The notes under the pieces were generated by a model. That model was not told the origin of the DNA and made no database searches. It was given only the letters and a program-made list of their open reading frames with translations. Source: Bacteroidota bacterium (GTDB lineage: Bacteria; Bacteroidota; Bacteroidia; Chitinophagales; Chitinophagaceae). From it: a stretch of DNA of 64,000 nucleotides. The stretch is taken from assembly GCA_018267955.1 (NCBI GenBank), contig JAFDXL010000009.1, positions 1,256,774 to 1,320,773 of the forward strand, written 5' to 3'. The first letter of the stretch is position 1, and each line of letters opens with the position of its first letter. This document shows, one piece after another, positions 53,782 through 63,667 of the stretch. The position numbers and the translations under genes are program-made.

Positions 53782-55886
53782 AAGCGAAGTTCATAAGTGG
53801 CCTGGAAAAGAAAATTTATCATGAATTCAGTAAAGATGTTCATTTGCTTCTTGAAGCCAATTGCTATCCGGACATTTCGAAGATAGCTGCCTGGCTGTTG
53901 AGTATTTTTAAATCAAGATTGACGGGCAAGGAAACTTTTACATCCTTTGACAAGGCTACTTCTGAGAGTATCATTACGTTACTATCTGATGGTGACATCT
54001 TTTATTTTGAACTTTTTAGAAGCGGCTCATATATTAATGAAAGAACTAAAGAAAGAGAATCTAAACAGCCTTTTACAGATGTCGTACAGGCTATATATGA
54101 GTCGCTATTTTTAGATGATCGTATTAATGATGATAAGCTGATAATTTATTCAGAGTTGAGAACATTCGTTGAAGAGGTACTGGGCAGAGAGCTTGCTTAT
54201 GATGTGTCCTTACAAACTTATGAAGAGTGGTTAAACATCGATAAACATCTCGAAATTGAATATAAAATAAAGGAAGCATGGCTCAATAGTATTTCGATTA
54301 CCAAAATTCGTTCTGAACAAACGAAATTTCTTAAACCAAGAACGCGGACTTCGCTCACAGCAATAGTCAGTCTCATATTCTCTCATCGAAACCAGGATAA
54401 AGCTGCGAAGGATTACATCGCTAAGTTGAAAAAACTATCGAAAGATTCCGTTTTTAATTACGTAGAAGCAGCAACAAAAGATGCCGACATGGTACATTTT
54501 ACCAGGGAGATCAACCTTCAGAGGGAATTGTCGCAAAAATTAGGAACTTCTGCTTTTCTCATGTTTATTGATTACCTGAAATACCCTATTGCCCAGGACC
54601 ATGCAGTATTGCTTATTAATAATTTGGATGATTATATAGACATTATCCGGGAAATTTGTTCTCGAAAGCCTCGTAAAACATCTAAAGAATACCTGCTTCT
54701 TTTTGCACTTAAGAATTACTTCGATTTTATCATGAGATCATTGTCTGATCTAAAAAGATTAGCTGAATATAAGCCCTATGGACAAATCAATGACTCAACT
54801 TTGACAGAAGAAGCTAAAAAAGAAGCGCAACACATTTTAGATGATTGGGAACAAAACAGGATACAAAACTCATTTAATGATATCCTGAATATAATTTTTC
54901 CCAAACCCTCCATGTCTTCGTCAAAATATTTCCTTCCATTTATTGATTGGCTAAACAGTCATAGCAAGCTTTACCTTACTCATCCGGGCGTTGCATTTAA
55001 GAGGAAGATTATTGACGTGCTTAATGACTCTTTTCAGGAACGCCTGAATATGGATAGCAAGGCTTATCATTACATGATTGATCAGGTTAATGGCGAAGTC
55101 AATCATGAAGGATTGAGAAAAATGGTTAGTACTCTGATAATAAATCCCAGTGATATCTCTTTTAGGGACAAACTTTATGAATGCTATATAAAACATTTGG
55201 AGTCAAAAAAATTTTACTGGTCCGCAATTGGTGATATTGATAATATAGAAGCAATCAATCAGGCTTATTTTTTTAGCCAAGTGCTCGCCAGCTACGAAAA
55301 CAGCTTTGAGAGATGGCAAGACTTATTCAGCAAGCATAAAAATACACATGAAGGCTGGTTATCTTCATCCAGTGATTCAACAAATCGTCAACGGGAACCT
55401 TATCTTTTAACAGCTGGCGTAGGTATGGCATATTTCAATTATGAACATGAGGCGACAACAGAAGCATCAATCATTATTTTTAACGTTGTTAACATTGCTC
55501 TAAGCCAGCTCAGAAGTACCTATAACCGTTCAGTTCTTGATTATGAAACACCGCTTTGGTTTTCCGGCGTTACAGTCGCGAAATTTGCCGTAGGGGAAAG
55601 GGATAGATTTATCGATTTGATTGCGCAAAGAATTGATTCCATTAAGCTCTTCATTCGTATTGTTTATGAGTTTCTTCTTAATGCTAATGTTGTTGATTTA
55701 TCACCTTCTATGAGATCATGCATTAAAGAAAGAATACAAAACGAATTTTATATAATTGAAAGCAGTAAGGTTGATGTTGATTTAAGAAAAGATTTCGAAT
55801 ATTATGAAAAAATGAAGCAGACCATTTTTGAAAAATTGGCTACTCCTGCCAATCCTAATCATCTTTTAGCTGATCAATTTTCATAG
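53778..55886 (+). CDS. Hypothetical 702-residue partner of the VPA1262 protein
   Basis: I do not recognise this large soluble protein, which is almost wholly helical with many charged residues (SRLTGKETFTSFDKATSESI, YLLLFALKNYFDFIMRSLSD, FIDLIAQRIDSIKLFIRIVY). No ATPase, nuclease or membrane motif is visible. It could be a large scaffold, a sensor, or a new effector fold. The 4-base overlap with the VPA1262 gene shows that the two are made together. It ends 13 bases inside the convergent SMEK-STAND gene. Confidence 0.75.
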   Translation: MKAKFISGLEKKIYHEFSKDVHLLLEANCYPDISKIAAWLLSIFKSRLTGKETFTSFDKATSESIITLLSDGDIFYFELFRSGSYINERTKERESKQPFTDVVQAIYESLFLDDRINDDKLIIYSELRTFVEEVLGRELAYDVSLQTYEEWLNIDKHLEIEYKIKEAWLNSISITKIRSEQTKFLKPRTRTSLTAIVSLIFSHRNQDKAAKDYIAKLKKLSKDSVFNYVEAATKDADMVHFTREINLQRELSQKLGTSAFLMFIDYLKYPIAQDHAVLLINNLDDYIDIIREICSRKPRKTSKEYLLLFALKNYFDFIMRSLSDLKRLAEYKPYGQINDSTLTEEAKKEAQHILDDWEQNRIQNSFNDILNIIFPKPSMSSSKYFLPFIDWLNSHSKLYLTHPGVAFKRKIIDVLNDSFQERLNMDSKAYHYMIDQVNGEVNHEGLRKMVSTLIINPSDISFRDKLYECYIKHLESKKFYWSAIGDIDNIEAINQAYFFSQVLASYENSFERWQDLFSKHKNTHEGWLSSSSDSTNRQREPYLLTAGVGMAYFNYEHEATTEASIIIFNVVNIALSQLRSTYNRSVLDYETPLWFSGVTVAKFAVGERDRFIDLIAQRIDSIKLFIRIVYEFLLNANVVDLSPSMRSCIKERIQNEFYIIESSKVDVDLRKDFEYYEKMKQTIFEKLATPANPNHLLADQFS

Positions 55887-58800
55887 CTCAATTTTTTGAT
55901 CGCTTCGACAGCATGCCTACCATATCTGGAATGGTTGGACAAAGGCTTAAGTAAATCGACATCTATAATGCTGCCATTGTTTTCCAAAAGCCAAATCGCA
56001 TGCGTATTAATTTCTTCATGGTCTTTTGGAAAGCCGAAAATAGATAATTGCCATTCTAAATTTTCTAAAACCTTTCTGCAGAATGCAGTAACATGATCTG
56101 GAAATGCCGATTCTATTGTGGTGATATTTTTGAGGTCAAGCACATACTGTAAACTTGATTGATGTAGTGCGTGGCAAAACTGCCAGATTGATTCAATACA
56201 ATACCGGTTATTGCGGTCAAACAACACTTTACTTGCAGCTACAGCCTTTTCTTTATTTTCAACTGAAAAGTCCGATCTGTTAAGCCAATAGTATACCTCT
56301 GCAGCCGAAAATAAAGATCTGTTTTTGGGGTCAGCTTCACTTGCATAGCGGCTAATAATCGGATAATTGGCTTTTGCTAAGAAAAGGTGCGCAATTAAAA
56401 ACGTTTTTAATGAGTCCTGCGGAGAACTAGGTTCGAGGATTGGATGTTCAACCCATCGTACTAAGTAAGGAGCGATATCAGCACTTAATTGCTTCCATGC
56501 GTCAATCATTAATGCTGTAGTAAATAGTGAACTATTATACCCCTGAAGTGCCATCTTATAAAAAGTTGTCTTTTCATGGATTGCTAGTTGTTGAATGGCA
56601 TTCTGATAGGCTGTATCATAAGGATGATCAAACTGGGCGTAATATATACCGGCTGCGCTGTCCCACGCTTCCTTATCATCTGGAGGACGATTAAGAACCT
56701 GCATAATTTCGGCTTGCACGGTAGGCTCGTAATCTGTGGCAGCTTCGTTCAAAGCACCAAGTTGACCTAATGCGTCAAATATGGAGGTTGATAGCCACAC
56801 GTTTTGAGTTTCTGAATGAATGGTATTCAATGCTTGAATTAAATCATTTCGCTGTTCGTCCGTGTTATAACAATAACCAATCTGATGCAAGACTTCGTTT
56901 AGAAGATAGTAAGGCGCACTGCGCCAATTTTTAAGCAGAGTTATTACATAGGGATAACACAACCGTAATTTTCCCTCGTAACGAAGCAACAAGAGCAATA
57001 AATAAAACTGGCCAGGCTTTAAAATTCGATTTTTGATAACCTCCTGGATAGACAATTCTGTAATTGTAGATTTAGCACGAAAGGTCACGAAACCGGATTG
57101 CAAACTGGAGAATATTTTCGTTATCGCTGCATCTCTACCATTTAAACCGATGTAGGTGGTGGCGAAAATTGCTGACCTTACGCTTATGTTCTTCTGTTTT
57201 GCAGCTTTCCACAATTTTCTGATTGCCTGTTCACAGCGATCATCCATGAGTCCAACGAGGTCGAATACTTCCGGTATTAAATTGTTCTTCACCAGTATAT
57301 ATGGTATTGTAGAAATCAAAGCCAGTTCCTGGTCCGTCCATCGGTTATAACTCTCCTCTGTAAATTGAATCCCATTTAGCGCATTTTCTCCAAATTCAAA
57401 ATCAAGTGTGCCAATTTCATCGCATATTTTTACTAATACCATCTTTAACTGTCGCTCCATCCAAAGCTTACCATAATGGCCACCTTCACCAGCATAAAGT
57501 GTTACCAACAGGTCCACATCAGCCAAACTCTGTAATACTTTATTAAGCAAGTCTATATCGGCAATAGAACCGATAATGAGTAATTTCTTATCGTGATTTT
57601 TTGGTGCATTCACCCCATTTATAATATCATCGACGGTTATTGCAAAACGAACGACACTATCGGCTACAAAGAAATTAAAGAACATTTCATGTACGAAACT
57701 TACTTTATATCCTTTATTCTCTATCAATCCGGCCGAAATACATTTTCGATAAATCCCGTCAGGCATATCTATGGATTGCAGTAGATTTTCTATTTGTCGT
57801 TCTGATAAACTAAAAGCGACTTTGTTAGATAAAAACCGGGCAATGTGTGATAACAATGTTATCCCGTCAGCGTGCCAATCATTGAGCTTTTTTTTGATGA
57901 AGGTTTCAAAGATGGTAAACTTGCTAATCTTCTCGATTGATGACGAACCGATCTCACCGATCATTTTGGCTTCCAGGCCGCTTGAAACTACAGCTAAAAT
58001 GGTGTCCAATTTTTCGCTATTTTTTTTATTGCTATACTTGGTTGCTATTGCTTTTTTAATGGCCAGATCCGGATGACTGATACTGACAGCAGTAAGATTC
58101 AGTGCCTGGACGCTATCCTCCAAAATTTGCGAAGTAATAAGCAGCAGCAGTCTATGGGTCTTAAAAACATATTCCAATTCAAGTAAAAGCTTTGCTTTCA
58201 TTGTAGCTTTACATTCATTGAATCCGTCAACAATGAGCAAAATCTTAAGTTCGTTTCGATTACAGCTGATTAAAAGGTCGTTTCCATCATCAAACCCAAA
58301 GGCTTTTGCCTCTTTGTCAAAGAGCATATTAAAATCCCCATCATAATATTTTGCTTCGACTAAAACAGGTAGGCCACTACTAAGAAAAGTCACCGCCATT
58401 AGTCTCGCTAAAATAGATTTTCCACAACCGGAAGGACCGGTAATGATAATGCCTTTACTTGCCAACAACCTTTCCGGCAGGTTTTTGGTAAGGATTTCTT
58501 CTTCTCCCATTTTACAAGCAAAATCTACGAACCTGTTCGTGTCGGGTTGGTAATTGGCAGAAAAGAGGCGTTTATAAAATTTCAGTTTTTCAGTAGAAGA
58601 TGTCAATTTGGTAATAGATAATGGGCTACGATGCTGCCCAAACTCAGCCGCTAAGAAATTCCTGATAGCTGTAAATCGCTCGGTATCAGAATAGTAAAGA
58701 TTTTCGATGTCCTGTATCAGTTGCGCAGGATAATAAAGATCTTTTTTAATATTGAAAATCGGTTTGTATTTGTTCAGTGCCTTGACGTTGATGCGAGGCA

Positions 58801-59152
58801 TTTTATTATCACTGATAATGAAAAACCGAATACCTTTCGGAAAGTCTTTCGTATAACCTTGGGCGATAAAAGTTTCTAGCGTATCAGTAATCTTTTTCGC
58901 ATCTGTCCGGGAAGTGACTTGAAAAGCCAATCCCAATGTACGGTTGCCAAGATCTATTCCTGGGAAGTTCTTTTTTTCATCATTCAAGTCCAGCAGATCA
59001 TATCCATATATTAATTGCAGCAATCGTTGAACTGTGCCCTCTGATATTTTGTTGATGTCAAAAAAGCTTAGGGCATTGTCAATTTTTATTTTGGTAATCC
59101 ACGACACAAAATAGTCCCTAATCTCATTAATTTCTATTACAGCTTTTTGCAT
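55874..59152 (-). CDS. SMEK-domain STAND/NACHT-like NTPase (antiphage-type)
   Basis: The 1092-residue protein has an N-terminal SMEK domain, a PD-(D/E)xK-like fold, with FPGIDLGN (63-70) and GLAFQVTSRT (74-83). A P-loop NTPase follows: Walker A GPSGCGKS (239-246) and Walker B ILLIVDGFNE (304-313). The C-terminal 600 residues are helical repeats (KLWKAAKQKNISVRSAIFAT), a sensor-like region. This is the architecture of Avs/STAND proteins that detect a phage product, oligomerise and fire the N-terminal effector, here probably a nuclease. The ATG at 59152 was chosen; an upstream GTG would add 5 residues. It is divergent from the HTH gene. Confidence 0.88.
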   Translation of the reverse strand: MQKAVIEINEIRDYFVSWITKIKIDNALSFFDINKISEGTVQRLLQLIYGYDLLDLNDEKKNFPGIDLGNRTLGLAFQVTSRTDAKKITDTLETFIAQGYTKDFPKGIRFFIISDNKMPRINVKALNKYKPIFNIKKDLYYPAQLIQDIENLYYSDTERFTAIRNFLAAEFGQHRSPLSITKLTSSTEKLKFYKRLFSANYQPDTNRFVDFACKMGEEEILTKNLPERLLASKGIIITGPSGCGKSILARLMAVTFLSSGLPVLVEAKYYDGDFNMLFDKEAKAFGFDDGNDLLISCNRNELKILLIVDGFNECKATMKAKLLLELEYVFKTHRLLLLITSQILEDSVQALNLTAVSISHPDLAIKKAIATKYSNKKNSEKLDTILAVVSSGLEAKMIGEIGSSSIEKISKFTIFETFIKKKLNDWHADGITLLSHIARFLSNKVAFSLSERQIENLLQSIDMPDGIYRKCISAGLIENKGYKVSFVHEMFFNFFVADSVVRFAITVDDIINGVNAPKNHDKKLLIIGSIADIDLLNKVLQSLADVDLLVTLYAGEGGHYGKLWMERQLKMVLVKICDEIGTLDFEFGENALNGIQFTEESYNRWTDQELALISTIPYILVKNNLIPEVFDLVGLMDDRCEQAIRKLWKAAKQKNISVRSAIFATTYIGLNGRDAAITKIFSSLQSGFVTFRAKSTITELSIQEVIKNRILKPGQFYLLLLLLRYEGKLRLCYPYVITLLKNWRSAPYYLLNEVLHQIGYCYNTDEQRNDLIQALNTIHSETQNVWLSTSIFDALGQLGALNEAATDYEPTVQAEIMQVLNRPPDDKEAWDSAAGIYYAQFDHPYDTAYQNAIQQLAIHEKTTFYKMALQGYNSSLFTTALMIDAWKQLSADIAPYLVRWVEHPILEPSSPQDSLKTFLIAHLFLAKANYPIISRYASEADPKNRSLFSAAEVYYWLNRSDFSVENKEKAVAASKVLFDRNNRYCIESIWQFCHALHQSSLQYVLDLKNITTIESAFPDHVTAFCRKVLENLEWQLSIFGFPKDHEEINTHAIWLLENNGSIIDVDLLKPLSNHSRYGRHAVEAIKKLSYEN

Positions 59153-59254
59153 GGTAATTTTTTGCACCTACGAATCTACCGAAATTGCTACCTTAATTAA
59201 ATACCGGCAAGCTTATAAAAATATTGCTATGGTGGTATTCCATAAAATATAAAA

Positions 59255-59302
59255 GTAATCATATTGTTACTAAAAATTCTATTTAGGTAATTATATTATT
59301 AC
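59255..59302. promoter_or_regulatory. Twin palindromic operators between the SMEK-STAND and HTH genes
   Basis: GTAATCATATTGTTAC (59255-59270) and GTAATTATATTATTAC (59287-59302) share the pattern GTAATnATATTrTTAC and are spaced 32 bases apart, three helical turns, on the same face of the DNA. They end 23 bases before the HTH gene start and begin 103 bases before the SMEK-STAND start. They are a likely binding site for the adjacent HTH protein. Confidence 0.68.
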
Positions 59303-59325
59303 CTTCACAAAAAAAACACTTACAA

Positions 59326-59913
59326 ATGAACTGGCATGAAAGATTTAAACAAATGAAAGGTGGTCTCGGATATACCAATGCGGATATTGCAGAGATAACT
59401 GGAAATACTACTGACAGTATTAAATCCGCTACCCAACCCAATAATGAAATTCCCAGATGGCTTAAACTTGCTATTGTAGTTTATGAAAGTACATTAAGTA
59501 AAAATGAGACGGCAGATATGCTAAAGAAGCAGTCCAAGGAGGATGTTTTTAACTTTATTCGCAACCGATTAGCCTTCGATGAAAATTTATTGACCCAATT
59601 GCGACACATTGATAAAAACGATATGCTAAAAGAGCATAGACGATTTGAAATGTCCGGGTATGAGGATAAAAAAGGTGAATGCACCTTATTTAATCTGGGT
59701 ATTGTAAATGAATTTGCAAATTTGGGGATATACGACTATACAGATTATCTATTTTTAGATTTTTACAAGGGGCATGGCACCCTCTATTTACAATATTTCC
59801 AATCAAAAGAACAGGAGGAAATAGAATTAGGTGGATATGGAACTGTAGAAATTATTTATGAAATATTTGAACGGACGATCTTTTCTAACAAGCCTACGCG
59901 CCGTAGGATATAA
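59326..59913 (+). CDS. HTH-containing regulator (195 aa) of the defence block
   Basis: The N-terminal 60 residues form an HTH (WHERFKQMKGGLGYTNADIA, EITGNTTDSIKSATQ). The C-terminal part is alpha/beta, ending in LYLQYFQSKEQEEIELGGYG. I cannot name the C-terminal domain. It lies between the SMEK-STAND gene (divergent) and the sacsin-like gene, next to the twin palindromes, and is probably an autoregulator that controls one or both neighbours (inference). Confidence 0.75.
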   Translation: MNWHERFKQMKGGLGYTNADIAEITGNTTDSIKSATQPNNEIPRWLKLAIVVYESTLSKNETADMLKKQSKEDVFNFIRNRLAFDENLLTQLRHIDKNDMLKEHRRFEMSGYEDKKGECTLFNLGIVNEFANLGIYDYTDYLFLDFYKGHGTLYLQYFQSKEQEEIELGGYGTVEIIYEIFERTIFSNKPTRRRI

Positions 59914-60039
59914 TTTTGCCTTAAGAAATCTACTCTAAATTGTTCACGACTCGGCAATGGTTTAAGTAAGCTTTTACATGTAGCCAGGAAATGTAAGACG
60001 CAAAAACATTAAAAAATAAGCCTATAAAAATGCAAAAGC

Positions 60040-62583
60040 ATGATTAAGTCCATTGAAAACGGAAGAAAAGAAGATGGAAATAGGTCCATTGCTGATAAGA
60101 TCATTAAGCGACTCCATGATTTAGAAAAAACGGTTCAAAATAATCATGGTCGCTGGGCTTGGGAGCTGTTGCAAAATGCAAAGGACAGCGTAGCTGAAAC
60201 TAATAGGAAGGTCTCTGTTAGGATAAAGTATAGTCATGACAAGATAGAGTTTTCCCACAACGGCAGCCACTTTACAGAAAAAGATATTCGGGGATTAATC
60301 AATCAGATTTCCTCAAAAGAGGTAGAGGAAGGTGAAATAAGTAAACGCACTGGCAGGTTCGGTACAGGGTTTCTCACCACTCATTTGCTGTCAAAAGAAG
60401 TGTATATAGAAGGCATAGTTGAAACCGACGACGAAGCCTTGTATAAATTTGGTTTTCCTTTGAATCGGAACGGTAAAACCACGGGCTTGCTAATACCTAA
60501 GATCGAATCCGCCTGGAGTGCTTTTCACGAATCGACAGAAGACGGGGAAATTGATGAGTACGATGAAGAAGAATTTAATACTTCTTTTACCTATTCGCTG
60601 GAAACAAAAGAGCAACAGGATATAGCACAAATTGGCGTTGATGAGTTCGCCAACCTAATACCATACGTCCTTTCGTTTATTCCGGAAATACATTCAGTAG
60701 AGATCATAGACAAAGTAAAAAAGAACAAAGTTGAATACACCAACAATCCGAAGGTTGTAGATGGGTTCAAGAAAATAACTAAAACTCAAGGTGGAAGCTC
60801 AACAGTAGTCCGGATGCTGTTTGCGACAAACGGAACAGTTTCTATAGCAGCACGGGCCATAAAAAAGTCCGATACTTTTGAACTGCAATCCCTCGAAAAA
60901 ATCCCGAAACTCTTTTGTGATTTCCCGTTGATCGGTACTGAAGATTTTCACTTCCCGATTGTTGTAAATAGCTTTTTTTTCAACCCGCAAACAGAAAGAG
61001 ATGGGGTTTGGCTTATGGGAGATAACGACCCGGAAGTAAAAGAAAATAAGAAAACACTGGAACAAGCATTGAGCCTTTACAAAGACTTGGTGGAAAATAT
61101 CAGGTGTGATTCTTACAAAAATATCTTTCATATTGCCAATTCAAAAATACCTTCTACTGATGAAAGCTATTTTGATAAAGAGTGGTACATCAAGAATATT
61201 CAGAAGCCTTTGAGGGAGTTTTTGCTAAAACGAGAAATTGTAGAAGCGGAAGATGGCACTGGCAGAAAATTAGAGGAATCCTGGTTTCCATTAAGGTCAT
61301 ATAAAAAAGAAGTAAGGGAAAGTTTATGGCAATATACATTTGATATGTTTCCGGCTTCAGTATGCAAAAAAAATGACCTCCACAATTGGATTGAGGTCAT
61401 TTGGGATGACATTCACAAAATAACATTCGCAGAAATAACCAGCGACATTGCCAAAATGGAGACAATTACCAAGCTGGCAGAATGCCTGCAAAAAACCCAG
61501 GCGGATACTTTTGAATGGCTTAATGAAATTGGACAGTTCATTATGGATGATGAGGTGAACCTGCCCTTGTTTGAAAAATATGCTATTATCCCAAACCAGA
61601 ATTGTAAGTTCCTGGTAAAGAGCAAACTTTACCTTGATGAAATAAATGATCCTGATCTGATAGAGATTCTGCAATTGTTAGGCGAAGACTGGAACAATAT
61701 CCTGCTCCATGAAGAAATCAACTTTGGAAAATTTGTTGCCAAGAAGAAGAGCGAAATCGCACTAAAAATAAATGAGAAACTAAAAAGCCCAAAGGCTAAA
61801 GATCAGGATTTTAATAAAGCTATCAGCTTATTGTCCGAATGGTTTGACAATAATCCCGAAGAGGGAAAAGGTTTTTTTTCAGAGACTTATAGAAGAAGGG
61901 CCGAACTGTTTATGAATACCATTGAGGACAAAGAAAGCCTCTACAGGGTAATGCGCAGCAAAACTGACCTATCGAAAGTAGCCGAGGCTATCGAATCTAA
62001 TCCCCGCTTATTCGAGACGATTGAAAAGGCGGAGGAACTGTATTCGTTACTTAAACGATATAATGTTAAGAGCTTGGAACAACTACGTGAAGTATTGGAA
62101 AATAAATCGACAGCTTCACTTGGCAATAATATGCTTTTACCGGTAACGCAGGAGATACTTGCAAACATGGGTATTACTTCCCTAAAAGAATGGCAAGAGG
62201 CAATAAAGGATAAGGATTTATCTGCGCTTTATTCGCATAAATCCACACCTACAACAGATATGTTCGTGTATGTACAAAGCCTGATTAAAAGGGCCAAGAA
62301 AAACATCATAGCTCATTTGAAGACTTTGGACAATTACAATTTAGACAACCTGGATGACACTACTGCGCCTACCATCCTCGCCGGAATACTAAAGGACGAA
62401 AAAGAAATAAGCATTGTTGCCAGGCCAGCATATAATAAAGAGGTTATTATTTACTATGGTTCAGAACGAGACATTCTGGATTATGAGCCTTCCGAACTTT
62501 GGGTGGATGATGGTGATCAACCCAAAATGATCTCTTTGGGTCATCTGCTGAAGAAAGCCAAAATAGTCAAATTCCCTATTTAA
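60040..62583 (+). CDS. Sacsin-like GHKL (HSP90-type) ATPase
   Basis: The 847-residue protein has the GHKL ATP-binding domain in the first 200 residues. The N-box is WELLQNAKDSV (41-51), G1 is FSHNGSHFTEKDIRGL (71-86), and G2 is GRFGTGFLTTHLLS (105-118). This is the sacsin-type form of the HSP90/MutL/histidine-kinase fold, found in bacterial defence proteins. The rest is helical with no domain I can name (ETITKLAECLQKTQ, VMRSKTDLSKVAEAI). ATP-driven opening and closing of a clamp is the expected role. The stop overlaps the start of the next gene, so the pair is co-translated. Confidence 0.87.
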   Translation: MIKSIENGRKEDGNRSIADKIIKRLHDLEKTVQNNHGRWAWELLQNAKDSVAETNRKVSVRIKYSHDKIEFSHNGSHFTEKDIRGLINQISSKEVEEGEISKRTGRFGTGFLTTHLLSKEVYIEGIVETDDEALYKFGFPLNRNGKTTGLLIPKIESAWSAFHESTEDGEIDEYDEEEFNTSFTYSLETKEQQDIAQIGVDEFANLIPYVLSFIPEIHSVEIIDKVKKNKVEYTNNPKVVDGFKKITKTQGGSSTVVRMLFATNGTVSIAARAIKKSDTFELQSLEKIPKLFCDFPLIGTEDFHFPIVVNSFFFNPQTERDGVWLMGDNDPEVKENKKTLEQALSLYKDLVENIRCDSYKNIFHIANSKIPSTDESYFDKEWYIKNIQKPLREFLLKREIVEAEDGTGRKLEESWFPLRSYKKEVRESLWQYTFDMFPASVCKKNDLHNWIEVIWDDIHKITFAEITSDIAKMETITKLAECLQKTQADTFEWLNEIGQFIMDDEVNLPLFEKYAIIPNQNCKFLVKSKLYLDEINDPDLIEILQLLGEDWNNILLHEEINFGKFVAKKKSEIALKINEKLKSPKAKDQDFNKAISLLSEWFDNNPEEGKGFFSETYRRRAELFMNTIEDKESLYRVMRSKTDLSKVAEAIESNPRLFETIEKAEELYSLLKRYNVKSLEQLREVLENKSTASLGNNMLLPVTQEILANMGITSLKEWQEAIKDKDLSALYSHKSTPTTDMFVYVQSLIKRAKKNIIAHLKTLDNYNLDNLDDTTAPTILAGILKDEKEISIVARPAYNKEVIIYYGSERDILDYEPSELWVDDGDQPKMISLGHLLKKAKIVKFPI

Positions 62584-63662
62584 TGATGAGCAATATTAAA
62601 AATATCGCAAAAATAATCGGAAGCCCGGAAAGCGAGCTATTAGAATACAAAGCCGTTCTGCCCCCTGCCAGAAGTCTTGCACAACTGATCGCGGCATTTG
62701 CAAATTCAGAAGGCGGGCTTATTATATTAGGTGTGAATGATGCCAATGGGGAGGTAAAGATTACAGGGTTAAGTGAAGACTTTCAGGCTAATGGGGTAAC
62801 CCATAAGGCTATCGATCTATTAAGTCCCAAGCCGGAAGTACATTATGAGTATATAACACAAGAAGGGAAGCGTTTATATGTTATTCAGGTCGAAAAATCC
62901 AAATCAGCAATTGCCGTTGAAAATAAAATCTATACTAGGAAAGGGAATCAAAATATTCTTTCCAATCCGGAGGTAAGGCGGACATCTACAAACCAACTTC
63001 CCGAAATTTCAAAATTGGCAAATGATTTAATTAATTTTCGTACTGGTAACACGGGGGCGAAATCTAAGTTTATTGATCATTATTCTGGTGTCTTAAATAT
63101 TATAGATGATCTGAGGAACTTGTTGTATCCTGTTTCGGCAACTATACCCACAACAAATCAGGAAGGAAAAATTTTAATGCGGATATTATTATCTTCCTGT
63201 GCTGATAATTTTGAGATTTATCTTTCAGATTTGCTTTATGAAATATATTTAGCAAATCCATCTACGCTGAAATCCAATCAACAGGTAGCTATTAAGGAGG
63301 TTTTAGATTGCGCTGATATGCAAGAGTTCGTTTTATATTGGGCTAAAAAGAAACTTGGAAAATTACAAAGGGGCAGCGTAAAAGGATTCATATCAGACAA
63401 CCATCAAATTAAAGATTTAAACATATTGGATGAGACGGAACAAGATAAGATTGAAAAAATACTCCAAATAAGACACTTATATGCCCATCGAAATGGTGTA
63501 GTTGATGAAAAATTCCTTCAATTCTATCCAGGGCAATTTAATCTCAACGATGAGCATCAGCTGTCAACCATTGAAATATTATCCCATTTTTCTTATTTGG
63601 CGGACATTGTTGATGCAATTGATCATGCCGCAATACGGAAATATCAATTAGCAACCATCTGA
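62583..63662 (+). CDS. Schlafen/AlbA_2-domain protein with C-terminal HEPN-like RNase candidate
   Basis: The first 150 residues form an AlbA_2/Schlafen domain: ESELLEYKAVLP, SLAQLIAAFANSEGGLIILG, and a later VENKIYTRKGNQN. The C-terminal 200 residues are helical and contain RHLYAHRNG: Arg297-x4-His302, followed by Arg-Asn, which matches the RX4-6H signature of HEPN RNases. A Schlafen sensor fused to a HEPN effector would cut RNA upon activation (inference). The start overlaps the end of the sacsin-like ATPase (shared A of TAA/ATG), so the two form one system. Confidence 0.82.
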   Translation: MMSNIKNIAKIIGSPESELLEYKAVLPPARSLAQLIAAFANSEGGLIILGVNDANGEVKITGLSEDFQANGVTHKAIDLLSPKPEVHYEYITQEGKRLYVIQVEKSKSAIAVENKIYTRKGNQNILSNPEVRRTSTNQLPEISKLANDLINFRTGNTGAKSKFIDHYSGVLNIIDDLRNLLYPVSATIPTTNQEGKILMRILLSSCADNFEIYLSDLLYEIYLANPSTLKSNQQVAIKEVLDCADMQEFVLYWAKKKLGKLQRGSVKGFISDNHQIKDLNILDETEQDKIEKILQIRHLYAHRNGVVDEKFLQFYPGQFNLNDEHQLSTIEILSHFSYLADIVDAIDHAAIRKYQLATI

Positions 63663-63667
63663 TATTT

